DNA from: Firmicutes bacterium UBA2530
GTDB lineage: Bacteria; Bacillota; Clostridia; Tissierellales; Sedimentibacteraceae
Direction of reading: 5' to 3'
NCBI GenBank assembly: GCA_002340985.1
Contig: DDNC01000002.1
Coordinates: 356,036 to 420,035, forward strand
DNA: 64,000 bases
The notes beneath the pieces were generated by a model. It was not told where the DNA came from. It did no database searches and saw only the letters and a list, made by a program, of their open reading frames with translations. Made by a program: the position numbers and the translations under genes. Positions 16,858-25,151 of this stretch are shown in pieces. The first letter of the stretch is position 1, and each line of letters begins with the position of its first letter.

Positions 16858-18782
16858 TAGCTGTTCCTTTTAACTCTGCAAGAGTAGCTGTATAACCATG
16901 CAGCAAGTGCTGCAAATATTACCAAGCTCACTAAGTTTCTTAAAGCATCATTTGTTATAACACCGGATAGCACGTCAATGCTTAAATTAAGTGCAGCAAA
17001 AGCTCCGATTATTATACCGGTTATGGCATCTCCCGCCACAAGACCTGAAGCAATCAATGTGCCCCTTTCTACTGCATCATCTCTATTTACTTCATGTGCT
17101 TTAAACCTTAGCTCAACAAATTTACGTATAAGACCTCCAAAGAATATAGCAGTATTTAATGTAATAGGCAGATAAATTCCCAAAGCGACCGCCAATATGG
17201 GAAGTCCTGCAAGAGCGCAAAACAATGCTATTACTGCCCCTATAATTACAAGAGTCCATGGAAGCTTACCCGTCATTATACCTTCAACAATCAACTTCAT
17301 AAGTGTTGCCTGCGGTGCTGTAACTTGTTCCGAACCTATACCGTAAGCACTATGTAAAAGGAGTACAGTGGCTCCTGCCATAAAGGATGCAATAGCCAAT
17401 GATATAAACATACCATGTTGAATGTTTTTAGGACTGCCGCCAATAATATATGTTGCTTTTAATGATTGAGCCACACCTCCGCCAACTGCTATAGCAACGC
17501 ATACTGTGCCCGCCGCTAAAAGCACAACCCTCATCCCTTCTGTTCCTGCTGCTCCCATAGCTTTATACACTGAAGCAATAACAAGAAGTGTCGCAATAGT
17601 CATACCGGAAACCGGATTGTTGCTTGCGCCGATTACTCCAACCATTCTTGCTGATACTACTGCAAAGAAGAAAGAGAAAAATACCACAAGTATTGCTCCG
17701 ACCGGACCTGCTTTTATTGAAGGAACAAACCAAGTAAGCAAAAATCCAAATATAGCTGCCGCCAAAACCCATATAACCGGTACCTCTTGGTTTATTCTAT
17801 CTTTAGTGGTGCCACCCTTGCCAAAACCGCTCATCGCCTCCTTAAAGGATGATATGATGGTAGGAAGCGATCTTGCCAAAGATATGAACCCTCCCATAGC
17901 TACTGCCCCTGCTCCGATATATTTAATATAGTTAGACCAAATTTGAGTTGCAGTCATTTCAGAAATCAAAATTGTGGATGGGAAGATAGGTTCAGGTGCG
18001 AAAGTACCAAAAAATTTAATCAACGGAATAAATCCAAGCCATGCTACAACAGAACCTGCAAACATTAATATTGAAGTGCTCGTTCCAACTATAAACCCAA
18101 CACCCAACAAAGATGCCAAGGTATCAATGCCTATCATTGTTCCCTGATAAGCAACGATTGTATATGTTGCAGTTTCACTCCACAGACCTAACCCTCCGGA
18201 CAGAACTTTATAACCAAGTCCTACCCCAAGTCCTTTTAAAACAGACTTGAACCCTTGACCACCTTGGTTTGAATTTACCAAAACCTCGGCTTGAGCCATG
18301 GATTCCGGATATATTAAATTTCCATGTTCCTGCACTATCAAATATTTTCGAACCGGAGTTATAAAATAAACCCCCATAATTCCGCCTATAACGGTTACTA
18401 ATGCAACGGTAATGAGCGAAAGATTATAACCAATCAGTATAATAGCCGGTAAAACAAATATAATACCTCCGGCAATGGATTCTCCCACGGCTGCAAGTGA
18501 TGCCACATAGTTCGCCTCTAATATACTGTTTCTCCTAAATATTGATTTTAACAGTCCCGTTGCAAGAATTGCCCCGGGTATGCCTGCCGAAATCGTAAGT
18601 CCAACCTTTAGTCCCAGATATGTATTTGCTGCGGCAAACACAACAGCAAATATTATACCCATAATTATTGAATACCCCGTCGCTTCAGGCATAACCTCAG
18701 TCGTTGGAATAAAAGGAATATAATCCTCTCCCTTTATACCGCCATAAGCTTGTTTAGATAATCTTTTTGAATCATTTGTCAT
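16857..18782 (-). CDS. OPT family oligopeptide transporter
   Basis: A 641-residue membrane protein with roughly 16 hydrophobic helices. It has OPT-family signatures: AANTYLGLKVGLTISAGIPGA in the first helix pair, NYVASLAAVGESIAGG, and NLIYPESMAQAEVL. Members import di- and oligopeptides with protons. The ATG follows AGGAGA. It sits between pepD (upstream) and the PqqD-like gene (overlapping downstream), so the operon imports peptides and hydrolyses them. The substrate range cannot be read from the sequence. Confidence 0.93.
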   Translation of the reverse strand: MTNDSKRLSKQAYGGIKGEDYIPFIPTTEVMPEATGYSIIMGIIFAVVFAAANTYLGLKVGLTISAGIPGAILATGLLKSIFRRNSILEANYVASLAAVGESIAGGIIFVLPAIILIGYNLSLITVALVTVIGGIMGVYFITPVRKYLIVQEHGNLIYPESMAQAEVLVNSNQGGQGFKSVLKGLGVGLGYKVLSGGLGLWSETATYTIVAYQGTMIGIDTLASLLGVGFIVGTSTSILMFAGSVVAWLGFIPLIKFFGTFAPEPIFPSTILISEMTATQIWSNYIKYIGAGAVAMGGFISLARSLPTIISSFKEAMSGFGKGGTTKDRINQEVPVIWVLAAAIFGFLLTWFVPSIKAGPVGAILVVFFSFFFAVVSARMVGVIGASNNPVSGMTIATLLVIASVYKAMGAAGTEGMRVVLLAAGTVCVAIAVGGGVAQSLKATYIIGGSPKNIQHGMFISLAIASFMAGATVLLLHSAYGIGSEQVTAPQATLMKLIVEGIMTGKLPWTLVIIGAVIALFCALAGLPILAVALGIYLPITLNTAIFFGGLIRKFVELRFKAHEVNRDDAVERGTLIASGLVAGDAITGIIIGAFAALNLSIDVLSGVITNDALRNLVSLVIFAALAAWLYSYSCRVKRNS

Positions 18783-18803
18783 ATAAAAATTCTCCTATAG
18801 TAG

Positions 18804-20237
18804 CTATTTTAAATCTTCAAGTAATTTGATAAGGAAGTTCCAGACTCTCTCCACAGATTCAATACTTAAGTGTTCCTTTTCAGTATGTACATCATATAAA
18901 TTCGGACCAAAGCTTATCATGTCGGTATCAGGCAAAATTTCTTTTAAAAGTCCGCATTCAAGCCCTGCATGTATAGCACTGACCACTGCCTTTTTACCGA
19001 ATAGCTCCTCATATACCTTTACGGCTCTTTCACGAATTTTTGAATTCTGATCAAATTGCCATGCGGGATATGAGCCGTTTTCTTCTGTTTTCGCATTTGT
19101 CCTTCTTGCAATTACCTCAAGAACATTTAATATTTCCCTTAAAGAACTGCTGGAAGCTGATCGCACAGATGTTGTTATCACAATATTATTATTTTTCTCA
19201 TCAATAATAGCATTATTTAAACTTGCTTGGACTAAACCCTCGATGTCTTTAGACATATAATAAACACCATCGGGTACCATCATAATGAAATCTATCAAAT
19301 CATCATTAAATTTTTTTGAGTAGACATCTTTTACCTTTATTTCATCAACTTCTATGGTAAGCCCGCCATCTTCTACACGATACTCCTCTTTTAAATTAAT
19401 AATCAGTTTATCAATGACTTCTTTTACCTTTTCTGAGTCATCAATTAAAATAATTGCCTTTGCTTCACTTGGTATGGCATTATGTTTTGTACCACCTTGA
19501 ATTTTAGACAACCTTATATTAAATTTGTCATTGCACTCTGATAATATTCTCCCAAGGAGCTTAATGGCGTTTGCTCTTTGCTTAACTATTTCCATGCCCG
19601 AGTGGCCGCCTTTTAGTCCGGAAATCTTTATTTCCAGCCCGGTTCCGCTTTTATCTTGTTTTTCAACATTAAATTTAGTTGTTATATTGGCACCGCCTGC
19701 ACAGCTTACCAAAAATATTCCCTCTTCTTCGGAATCTATATTAAAAAGAATCCTACCAGATAGATGTTCGTTTGATAATGCATGCACACCGTCCATACCG
19801 GTTTCCTCACTGGTAGTAACCAAAAGTTCAAGTGAAGGATGTTTTATGTCTTCGGAATCCAATATCGCAAGACCATACGCAACTGCTATACCATTGTCGC
19901 CACCTAAGGTAGTATTGTTTGCCCTCATGATATCCCCTTCAGCTATAATTTCAATTGGATCTTTTGTAAAATCATGATTGCTGCCCTTGCCTTTTATACA
20001 AACCATATCCATATGTCCTTGGATAATCACTGTATCAGCTTTTTCATATTCCTTTGTCGCAGGTTTTTTTATGATAACATTAAAAGCATCATCCTGATAA
20101 ACTTCTAAATTTCTTTCTTTTGCAAAATTCACAAGAAAATCACTTGCTCTTTTTTCGTCACCGGAACATCTTGGAATTTGATTTAGCTCATGAAACCAAT
20201 GAAATACTTTTTCAGGTTTTATATTTTTTAAATCCAT
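18804..20237 (-). CDS. pepD: Aminoacyl-histidine dipeptidase (M20 family)
   Basis: A 477-residue M20/M28-fold metallopeptidase of the PepD type. Metal ligands are seen in IIQGHMDMVCIKG, TLGGDNGIAVAYG, and TTSEETGMDGV (general-base Glu and metal Glu). GLKGGHSGMEI contributes the oxyanion His, and AIHAGLECGLL is the C-terminal metal motif. It cleaves dipeptides in the cytoplasm after uptake. It is the first gene of the pepD-OPT-PqqD operon, with AGGTGAAAAT before the ATG. Confidence 0.95.
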   Translation of the reverse strand: MDLKNIKPEKVFHWFHELNQIPRCSGDEKRASDFLVNFAKERNLEVYQDDAFNVIIKKPATKEYEKADTVIIQGHMDMVCIKGKGSNHDFTKDPIEIIAEGDIMRANNTTLGGDNGIAVAYGLAILDSEDIKHPSLELLVTTSEETGMDGVHALSNEHLSGRILFNIDSEEEGIFLVSCAGGANITTKFNVEKQDKSGTGLEIKISGLKGGHSGMEIVKQRANAIKLLGRILSECNDKFNIRLSKIQGGTKHNAIPSEAKAIILIDDSEKVKEVIDKLIINLKEEYRVEDGGLTIEVDEIKVKDVYSKKFNDDLIDFIMMVPDGVYYMSKDIEGLVQASLNNAIIDEKNNNIVITTSVRSASSSSLREILNVLEVIARRTNAKTEENGSYPAWQFDQNSKIRERAVKVYEELFGKKAVVSAIHAGLECGLLKEILPDTDMISFGPNLYDVHTEKEHLSIESVERVWNFLIKLLEDLK

Positions 20238-20587
20238 ATTTTCACCTCAATAATTTTTACAAAATTTCTCATAACAATATCCTTTGGTTTTTTATTTAAA
20301 CAACAATAATTATTCCCTATAATATCTATTTCTATCCAAAAGCTATTAAAGAAAGGAGGGAAAAATATAAAAGGCAGGAAATTTCATACATGACCAATAA
20401 TAATTTGTAGTCCATGCTATAATAGAAGTAGAATGACAAATATTAATGGCAGTGATTGTAACAAGATAGACTTAAAATTTTAATAATTGTAAAAATTACG
20501 TCTTGCAATTTATAATGTATTCTGTTAAAGTTTAATTGTCTATTAAAATATAATGATGGATAAATAATATATAAGGATGAAAATAAT
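20238..20587. other. Divergent intergenic region between pepD and DUF1292
   Basis: AT-rich. It holds TATAAT-like boxes at 20419-20424 and 20549-20554 for rightward transcription, without convincing -35 partners. An AAGGAGGG near 20355 precedes no ORF of more than a few codons. No RNA structure was recognised. Confidence 0.4.
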
Positions 20588-20977
20588 ATGAGTGAAGATA
20601 AAGAAATGCTTGATTGCTGCTGCGGCGGAGAGAGCGACGACGATTGCGGATGTGGTTGCGGATGTGGTCATGACCACGAACATGAAGAAGAAATAATGAC
20701 AATTACACTTGAGGACGGCAGTGAAGTTGAATGTGCAATCATTGCAATTTTCCCTGTTGAAGATAAAGACTACATAGCATTGTTGCCATTGGAAAACCAG
20801 GAAGACGGAGAGGTATATCTCTATGGCTTCGAAGAGTATGAAGACGGTACATTTGAACTGTTAAGCATTGAATCAGATGACGAATACGAAGCAGTGACAA
20901 AGGCTTTCGATGAAATCCTTGATGATGCGGAAATTGACGAATTATTTGACGAAGAAGACGAAGAAGACGAAGAATAA
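20588..20977 (+). CDS. DUF1292 protein with N-terminal Cys/His-rich tail
   Basis: The DUF1292 (YrzB-like) core spans about residues 35-108 and contains TITLEDGSEVECAIIAIF and DYIALLPLE. In front of it is an unusual stretch of about 25 residues with eight cysteines and three histidines (CCCGGE..DDDCGCGCGCGHDHEHEE). It could bind metal. The C terminus is a run of Asp/Glu. The gene is monocistronic and followed by a terminator. DUF1292 has no established function. Confidence 0.85.
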   Translation: MSEDKEMLDCCCGGESDDDCGCGCGCGHDHEHEEEIMTITLEDGSEVECAIIAIFPVEDKDYIALLPLENQEDGEVYLYGFEEYEDGTFELLSIESDDEYEAVTKAFDEILDDAEIDELFDEEDEEDEE

Positions 20978-20988
20978 CAAATAAAATG

Positions 20989-21013
20989 AGAGACAGCCAT
21001 TGGCTGTCTTTTC
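20989..21013 (+). terminator. Terminator after the DUF1292 gene
   Basis: Stem AGACAGCC / GGCTGTCT with a three-base loop, then TTTTC. Confidence 0.85.
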
Positions 21014-21037
21014 TAAAATACGCGGGGGAGGTATTTT

Positions 21038-21684
21038 ATGACTACAGATAAAAAAGAATTAACAAGCGCACTGACACATTTGGGCGGTGCCGTATTCGGG
21101 ATTATCGGAACAGTCCTGCTGATATACAATTCAAGAAATTCCAACAGCGCTGTACGATTGCTGCTTTCCTCATTTTTGGAATAAGCATGGTTTTACTGTA
21201 TTCAACAAGCACGATTTATCATTTTATCGATAAATCAAAGCAAAAAGCTAAGCTTATCATGCGAAAGCTTGACCACATTATGATATTTGTTTTTGTGGCA
21301 GGAAGCTATACACCTGTTTGCATGCTTGTTTTAAGCAACAGCATCGGCTACAGGCTTCTTGCAATTGTATGGTCAATAACATTGATAGGAGTCGTTATCA
21401 AGCTGTGTTGGATTACGGCACCAAACTGGGTTAGCTCTGTTTTGTACATATCTATGGGATGGATGGCTGTATCGGTTTTGTCACCGCTTGTTAACAGTAT
21501 GCATTCAGCCGGAATGTTCTGGCTTATGGCAGGAGGAATATTCTACACCATAGGCGGAATCATTTATGGATTGAAAAGACCGAATATAAGCAAGAATTAC
21601 TTTGGATTTCACGAGCTTTTTCACATATTTGTGCTTGCAGGCTCATTGTGCCATTATGTTATGATGTATTTTTACATAAGATAA
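21038..21684 (+). pseudogene. Hemolysin III family membrane protein, frameshifted
   Basis: The ATG at 21038 follows GGGGGAGG and begins a normal hemolysin III N terminus (KKELTSALTHLGGAVFGIIG), but this frame stops at 21181-21183. From about 21154 the next frame continues the family sequence (TIAAFLIFGISMVLLYSTSTIYHFID and onward, with the HELFHIFVLAGSLCHY C terminus). One base appears to be missing near 21151-21156. Apart from this the gene is complete, with about seven membrane helices. Either it is a recent pseudogene or the base is a sequencing error. Confidence 0.85.
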
Positions 21685-21725
21685 TTTAAGGGTAAATATT
21701 TAATATTCAATTTCAGGGGGAAATT

Positions 21726-22064
21726 TTGAAGAATTTATTTGGAGATATTCTGAATTACATTAAAAGGCTGGCGGCTTCATTAGCTGTTATAAGCGGTGCA
21801 GCTTATGGTATATCAAAAGTCTTAGGCTATAGGCTCAACATTGTTTTTTTCTATTGCGGGTTAGTTTGTTTTATAATAGGATGTGGAGCTGTAGTAGGTA
21901 AAAACAATAATATAGAAAGTTATCAGGCTCAAAGTGTATCGTCACGAACATATCTTGAAGTATCCAGGGATAGACTGAACTTGAGTAGTAATTTCAAATT
22001 TTTGATTTTCATGGCCTTAACAGGTCTGATATTGATGGTTATTAGCCGTATTTTAGAAGGATAG
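21726..22064 (+). CDS. Small membrane protein of unknown function
   Basis: A 112-residue protein starting at TTG six bases after GGGGGGA. It has three hydrophobic segments (about 14-30, 36-55 and 91-110) and a polar central loop. It resembles DUF3899-type proteins only loosely, so no family is claimed. It lies 41 bases after the hemolysin III remnant and before a terminator. Confidence 0.6.
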   Translation: MKNLFGDILNYIKRLAASLAVISGAAYGISKVLGYRLNIVFFYCGLVCFIIGCGAVVGKNNNIESYQAQSVSSRTYLEVSRDRLNLSSNFKFLIFMALTGLILMVISRILEG

Positions 22065-22101
22065 TAGAAGCTCCGATTGATGAAGGTTTAAAATTATGAT
22101 A

Positions 22102-22146
22102 AATCCCCGGAAATAATCTGGTTTGATTATTGCGGGGATTAATTTT
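22102..22146 (+). terminator. Terminator after the small membrane protein
   Basis: A long imperfect stem with AATCCCCG (22102-22109) and CGGGGATT (22133-22140) at its base and paired A/T bases above. It is followed by AATTTTT. Confidence 0.75.
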
Positions 22147-22154
22147 TAATATCA

Positions 22155-22185
22155 TAATTAACTAAAAGTTACTTTTAGTTAATTA
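22155..22185. repeat. Perfect 31-bp AT-rich palindrome at the 3' end of the IMP dehydrogenase gene
   Basis: TAATTAACTAAAAGT, one T, then its exact complement. It covers the stop codon of the leftward IMP dehydrogenase gene. It could be a terminator hairpin for that gene or a protein-binding site. Confidence 0.8.
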
Positions 22186-23673
22186 TTGATTCTTTAATAT
22201 AACGTCGTGTGCTCCGCCTTCAGTCAAGCTTGTGGAAGAAACTACTGTAAGCCTTCCTTTTTCCTGAAGCTCCTTAATGGATTTCGTGCCGCAGTTGCAC
22301 ATTGTAGATTTAACTTTATGAAGAGTTGAACCGAGACCGTCATCCAGCTTTCCGGCGTAAGGCACATATGAGTCAACACCCTCCTCAAATTGCAGGCCTG
22401 CTTTTCCGCCTAAATCGTATCTCGCCCAGTTTCTTGCCCTGTTTGAACCCTCACCCCAGTATTCCTTAACAAACCCGTTTCCGTACTTTATTTTTGAAGT
22501 AGGGCTCTCATCAAAGCCTGCAAAATAACGTCCCAGCATTACGAAGTCCGCACCCATTGCCAATGCCAACGTTATGTGGTAATCCAGCACGATGCCTCCA
22601 TCAGAGCATATTGGCACATAAATTCCGGTTTTTTCGAAATATTCATCTCTTGCTGCAGCCACATCAAGAACTGCTGATGCCTGACCTCTTCCGATACCTT
22701 TTTGCTCTCTTGTTATACAGATGGAACCTCCGCCGATACCAACCTTTACAAAATCGGCACCTGCGTCTGCAAGATAGTTGAAGCCTTCTTTTTCAACAAC
22801 GTTTCCTGCACCAACCTTTACCTTGTCTCCGTACTTGCTCTTAATCCATTTGATTGTATCTGACTGCCATTCGCTGAAGCCCTCAGAGGAGTCAATGCAC
22901 AGAATATCTGCGCCCGCTTCGACCAGTGCCGGAACTCTGTCCTTGTAATCTCTTGAATTTATACCTGCGCCAACTACGTATCTTTTCTGGCTGTCAAGCA
23001 ATGAACGTGGATTTTCCTTATCCTCGGAATAGTCTTTTCTGAAAACCATGTAAACAAGGTTGAAGTTTTCGTCCACAATTGGAAGAGCATTCAATTTGTT
23101 TTGCCATATTATATCGTTGGCTTCAGGAAGAGATATTCCTTCATGTCCAACAATTAAATCTTTCGCAGGAGTCATGAATTCCTTGACTTTTTTGTCAAGG
23201 GCGTCTCTTGTTATTCTGTAATCTCTGCTTGTTACAATACCTAAAAGCTTTCCGTCCGATGTTCCGTCATCGGTAATTGCCATTGTGGAGTGACCTGTTG
23301 CTTCCTTGAGCTCAAGCACGTCGTGCAGTGTATGTTCAGGTGTAAGGTTTGAATCGCTGATTACAAATCCGGCTTTATATTTCTTAACCCTGCGAACCAT
23401 TTCTGCTTCACTCTCAATAGACTGTGAACAATATATAAAAGATATTCCGCCGTTTTTGGCAAGGGCGATAGCCATGTTATTATCAGAAACTGACTGCATG
23501 ATAGCGGATGAGAAGGGTATATTCAATTTTAAATCAGGTTTCTCACCCTTCTTGAATCTGCAAATAGGTGTGCTTAAATCCACATTCTCAACAATACAAT
23601 CCTTTGTAGTAAGATTAGGAAGAAGCAGGTACTCTCCAAACGTTCTGGAAGGCTCGGTGATAATTCTCGCCAT
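22183..23673 (-). CDS. guaB: Inosine-5'-monophosphate dehydrogenase
   Basis: A 496-residue IMPDH that oxidises IMP to XMP in guanine nucleotide synthesis. Two CBS motifs lie at about 95-215 ([20 protein letters not shown] and LNALPIVDE). The NAD site has [12 protein letters not shown], the catalytic loop [18 protein letters not shown] carries the active-site Cys followed by Ile where Thr is usual, and the flap region has GSNRARNW. The length and C-terminal organisation resemble the IMPDH subgroup used by many clostridia. The ATG follows AGGAGATAT. Confidence 0.93.
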   Translation of the reverse strand: MARIITEPSRTFGEYLLLPNLTTKDCIVENVDLSTPICRFKKGEKPDLKLNIPFSSAIMQSVSDNNMAIALAKNGGISFIYCSQSIESEAEMVRRVKKYKAGFVISDSNLTPEHTLHDVLELKEATGHSTMAITDDGTSDGKLLGIVTSRDYRITRDALDKKVKEFMTPAKDLIVGHEGISLPEANDIIWQNKLNALPIVDENFNLVYMVFRKDYSEDKENPRSLLDSQKRYVVGAGINSRDYKDRVPALVEAGADILCIDSSEGFSEWQSDTIKWIKSKYGDKVKVGAGNVVEKEGFNYLADAGADFVKVGIGGGSICITREQKGIGRGQASAVLDVAAARDEYFEKTGIYVPICSDGGIVLDYHITLALAMGADFVMLGRYFAGFDESPTSKIKYGNGFVKEYWGEGSNRARNWARYDLGGKAGLQFEEGVDSYVPYAGKLDDGLGSTLHKVKSTMCNCGTKSIKELQEKGRLTVVSSTSLTEGGAHDVILKNQ

Positions 23674-23765
23674 TATTATATCTCCTTTTCATAAATAATT
23701 ATTCTGAGGTTATCACAACAGGCTTGTATTGTCAATATCCATGAATAACTTGGCAGGATTTTTTA

Positions 23766-24612
23766 TTATTTCTGTGTTTTAATCACGTCAATCTGAGTGG
23801 AAGCAATTTGTGTGATTTCATTATACCGCCCCATGGACGCACTCAAGGCTTCAGAAAATACGTCAGGAAGTCTTTTCTCAAATACCTTCACTCCTTCATA
23901 GGTTATGCCGCCTTTTGTTGATACACGGTGTATTGTTTCTTCAAAGCTCATATTTTTTTCCAAGAGCAGCCTTGCAGCTCCTAAAAGTGAAACTAAAAGC
24001 ATGTGCTCAAGTTCATCATCAGATACATTTTGACTTCGTACAGATGCTGACTTTACAAATTCCAGCATTATTTCCGCAAAGAATCCCGGAAAGCTCGCCG
24101 TCATGTTCTGGCATATATTGATATCAGCCTCAGCTAATATTTTTACTTCAGTGAACTGCACAAGTGAAGCATGGAAAAAGTTTATTTGCTCCTTAGTTGC
24201 ACAGCTGTTATGATATGTCAGTGTAACACCACCATTTACCATGGATATCAGCGTAGGCATGAATATGGTTATACCACCACTATGAAACTTGCGTATATCC
24301 TCTTCGGCAACCATGGAGGTTGACACCATAATGTATGTGTCGGAATCTGTGTATGGCTGAATTTCCATCAATACATTGGGTAAATTTAAAGGCTCCACAC
24401 AAAGCAGTATATTTTTGCATTTCTGTGCAATCTCAATGTTGCTTTTGCATATATTTATAGCCGGATATTTCTTGGAAAGGCTTTCCAACTTTTCCTCCGA
24501 GCGATTGGCCACATAAATATTTTCTTCGCTGAATATGTTGAGCTCCGTAAATTTGCGCAGCAGCATGGAGCCAACGTTCCCTATTCCTATTATTCCTATT
24601 TTCTTTTTGCAT
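23766..24612 (-). pseudogene. ComER/ProC-like pyrroline-5-carboxylate reductase family, one-base frameshift near start
   Basis: The intact part starts inside the Rossmann fold and continues with ANRSEEKLESL, an NADP-loop region, and the C-terminal dimer domain with STKGGITYEGVKVFE. Overall it looks most like ComER. The proper N terminus (KKKIGIIGIGNVGSMLLRKF, a GxGxxG loop) is present but out of frame with the only good start, the ATG at 24612-24610 eight bases after AAGGAGG. The run of five As (plus-strand T5 at 24604-24608) has one base too many, and four As would restore a full-length protein of about 282 residues. Two T-boxes precede it. Confidence 0.8.
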
Positions 24613-24639
24613 TTTTATTTCCTCCTTTAATATCAAAAA

Positions 24640-24850
24640 TAATATAATCCGCCTCTACAAAGAGGCGGATTATCCACGGTACCACTCTAATTGCTGCAAA
24701 TGCAGCATCTCATTTCAAATAACGGCATCCACCGTTTGGGTTGCCACACCCAAAAGCTCCGAGACGGGTTCAGTATACAGAGGGACGAAAACTTTCACCG
24801 CACGTTTCCTCTCTTTGGTCCATATATGCCTACTGCTTCTCATCACAGCC
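24640..24850 (-). promoter_or_regulatory. T-box leader 2 (gene-proximal), proline specifier CCC
   Basis: Read on the minus strand. Stem I starts with GTGATGAGAAGCAGT (K-turn type), then AAAGAGAGG. The specifier region is CTGAA-CCC-GTCTCGGAGC (CCC at plus 24768-24766). The T-box core AGAGTGGTACCGTGG has the UGGU bulge at plus 24684-24681. The terminator stem CCGCCTCT / AGAGGCGG is followed by ATTATATTATTTTT. UGGU fits a tRNA ending in A-CCA, as does the tRNA-Pro(GGG) in this window. Confidence 0.88.
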
Positions 24851-24867
24851 ACTATTAAATTTTTACA

Positions 24868-25080
24868 AAAATAAAATCCGCTCTCACGAAGAGGCGGATT
24901 ATCCACGGTACCACTCTAATTGCTGCGTGCAGCATCTCATTTCAAATAACGGCTTTCACCGTTTGGGTTGCTACCCCCAAAAGCTCCGAGACGGGTTCAA
25001 CATACAGCGGGACGAAAACATTTCACCATCAGTTTTCTCTCTATAGACCATGCACATTTACTGCTTCTCATCACAGCAAT
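24868..25080 (-). promoter_or_regulatory. T-box leader 1 (distal), proline specifier CCC
   Basis: A second copy immediately upstream of leader 2, with the same order of elements: GTGATGAGAAGCAGT, ATAGAGAGA, GTTGAA-CCC-GTCTCGGAGC (CCC at plus 24995-24993), AGAGTGGTACCGTGG, then a terminator stem with one bulged base and TTTATTTTTG. The two leaders differ mainly in stem I loops, so this is an older duplication. Tandem T-boxes should give a stricter response to uncharged tRNA. Confidence 0.87.
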
Positions 25081-25151
25081 ATATTATTATGCATGATATA
25101 CCATATGATGATATTTGTCAATTGTTTTTATTAAATTTATTATTAGCATGT

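Noticed and set aside
24741..25046. 101-codon plus-strand ORF across the T-box region
   Set aside because: The DNA is two RNA leaders on the other strand, and the repeat in the ORF is due to the leader duplication.
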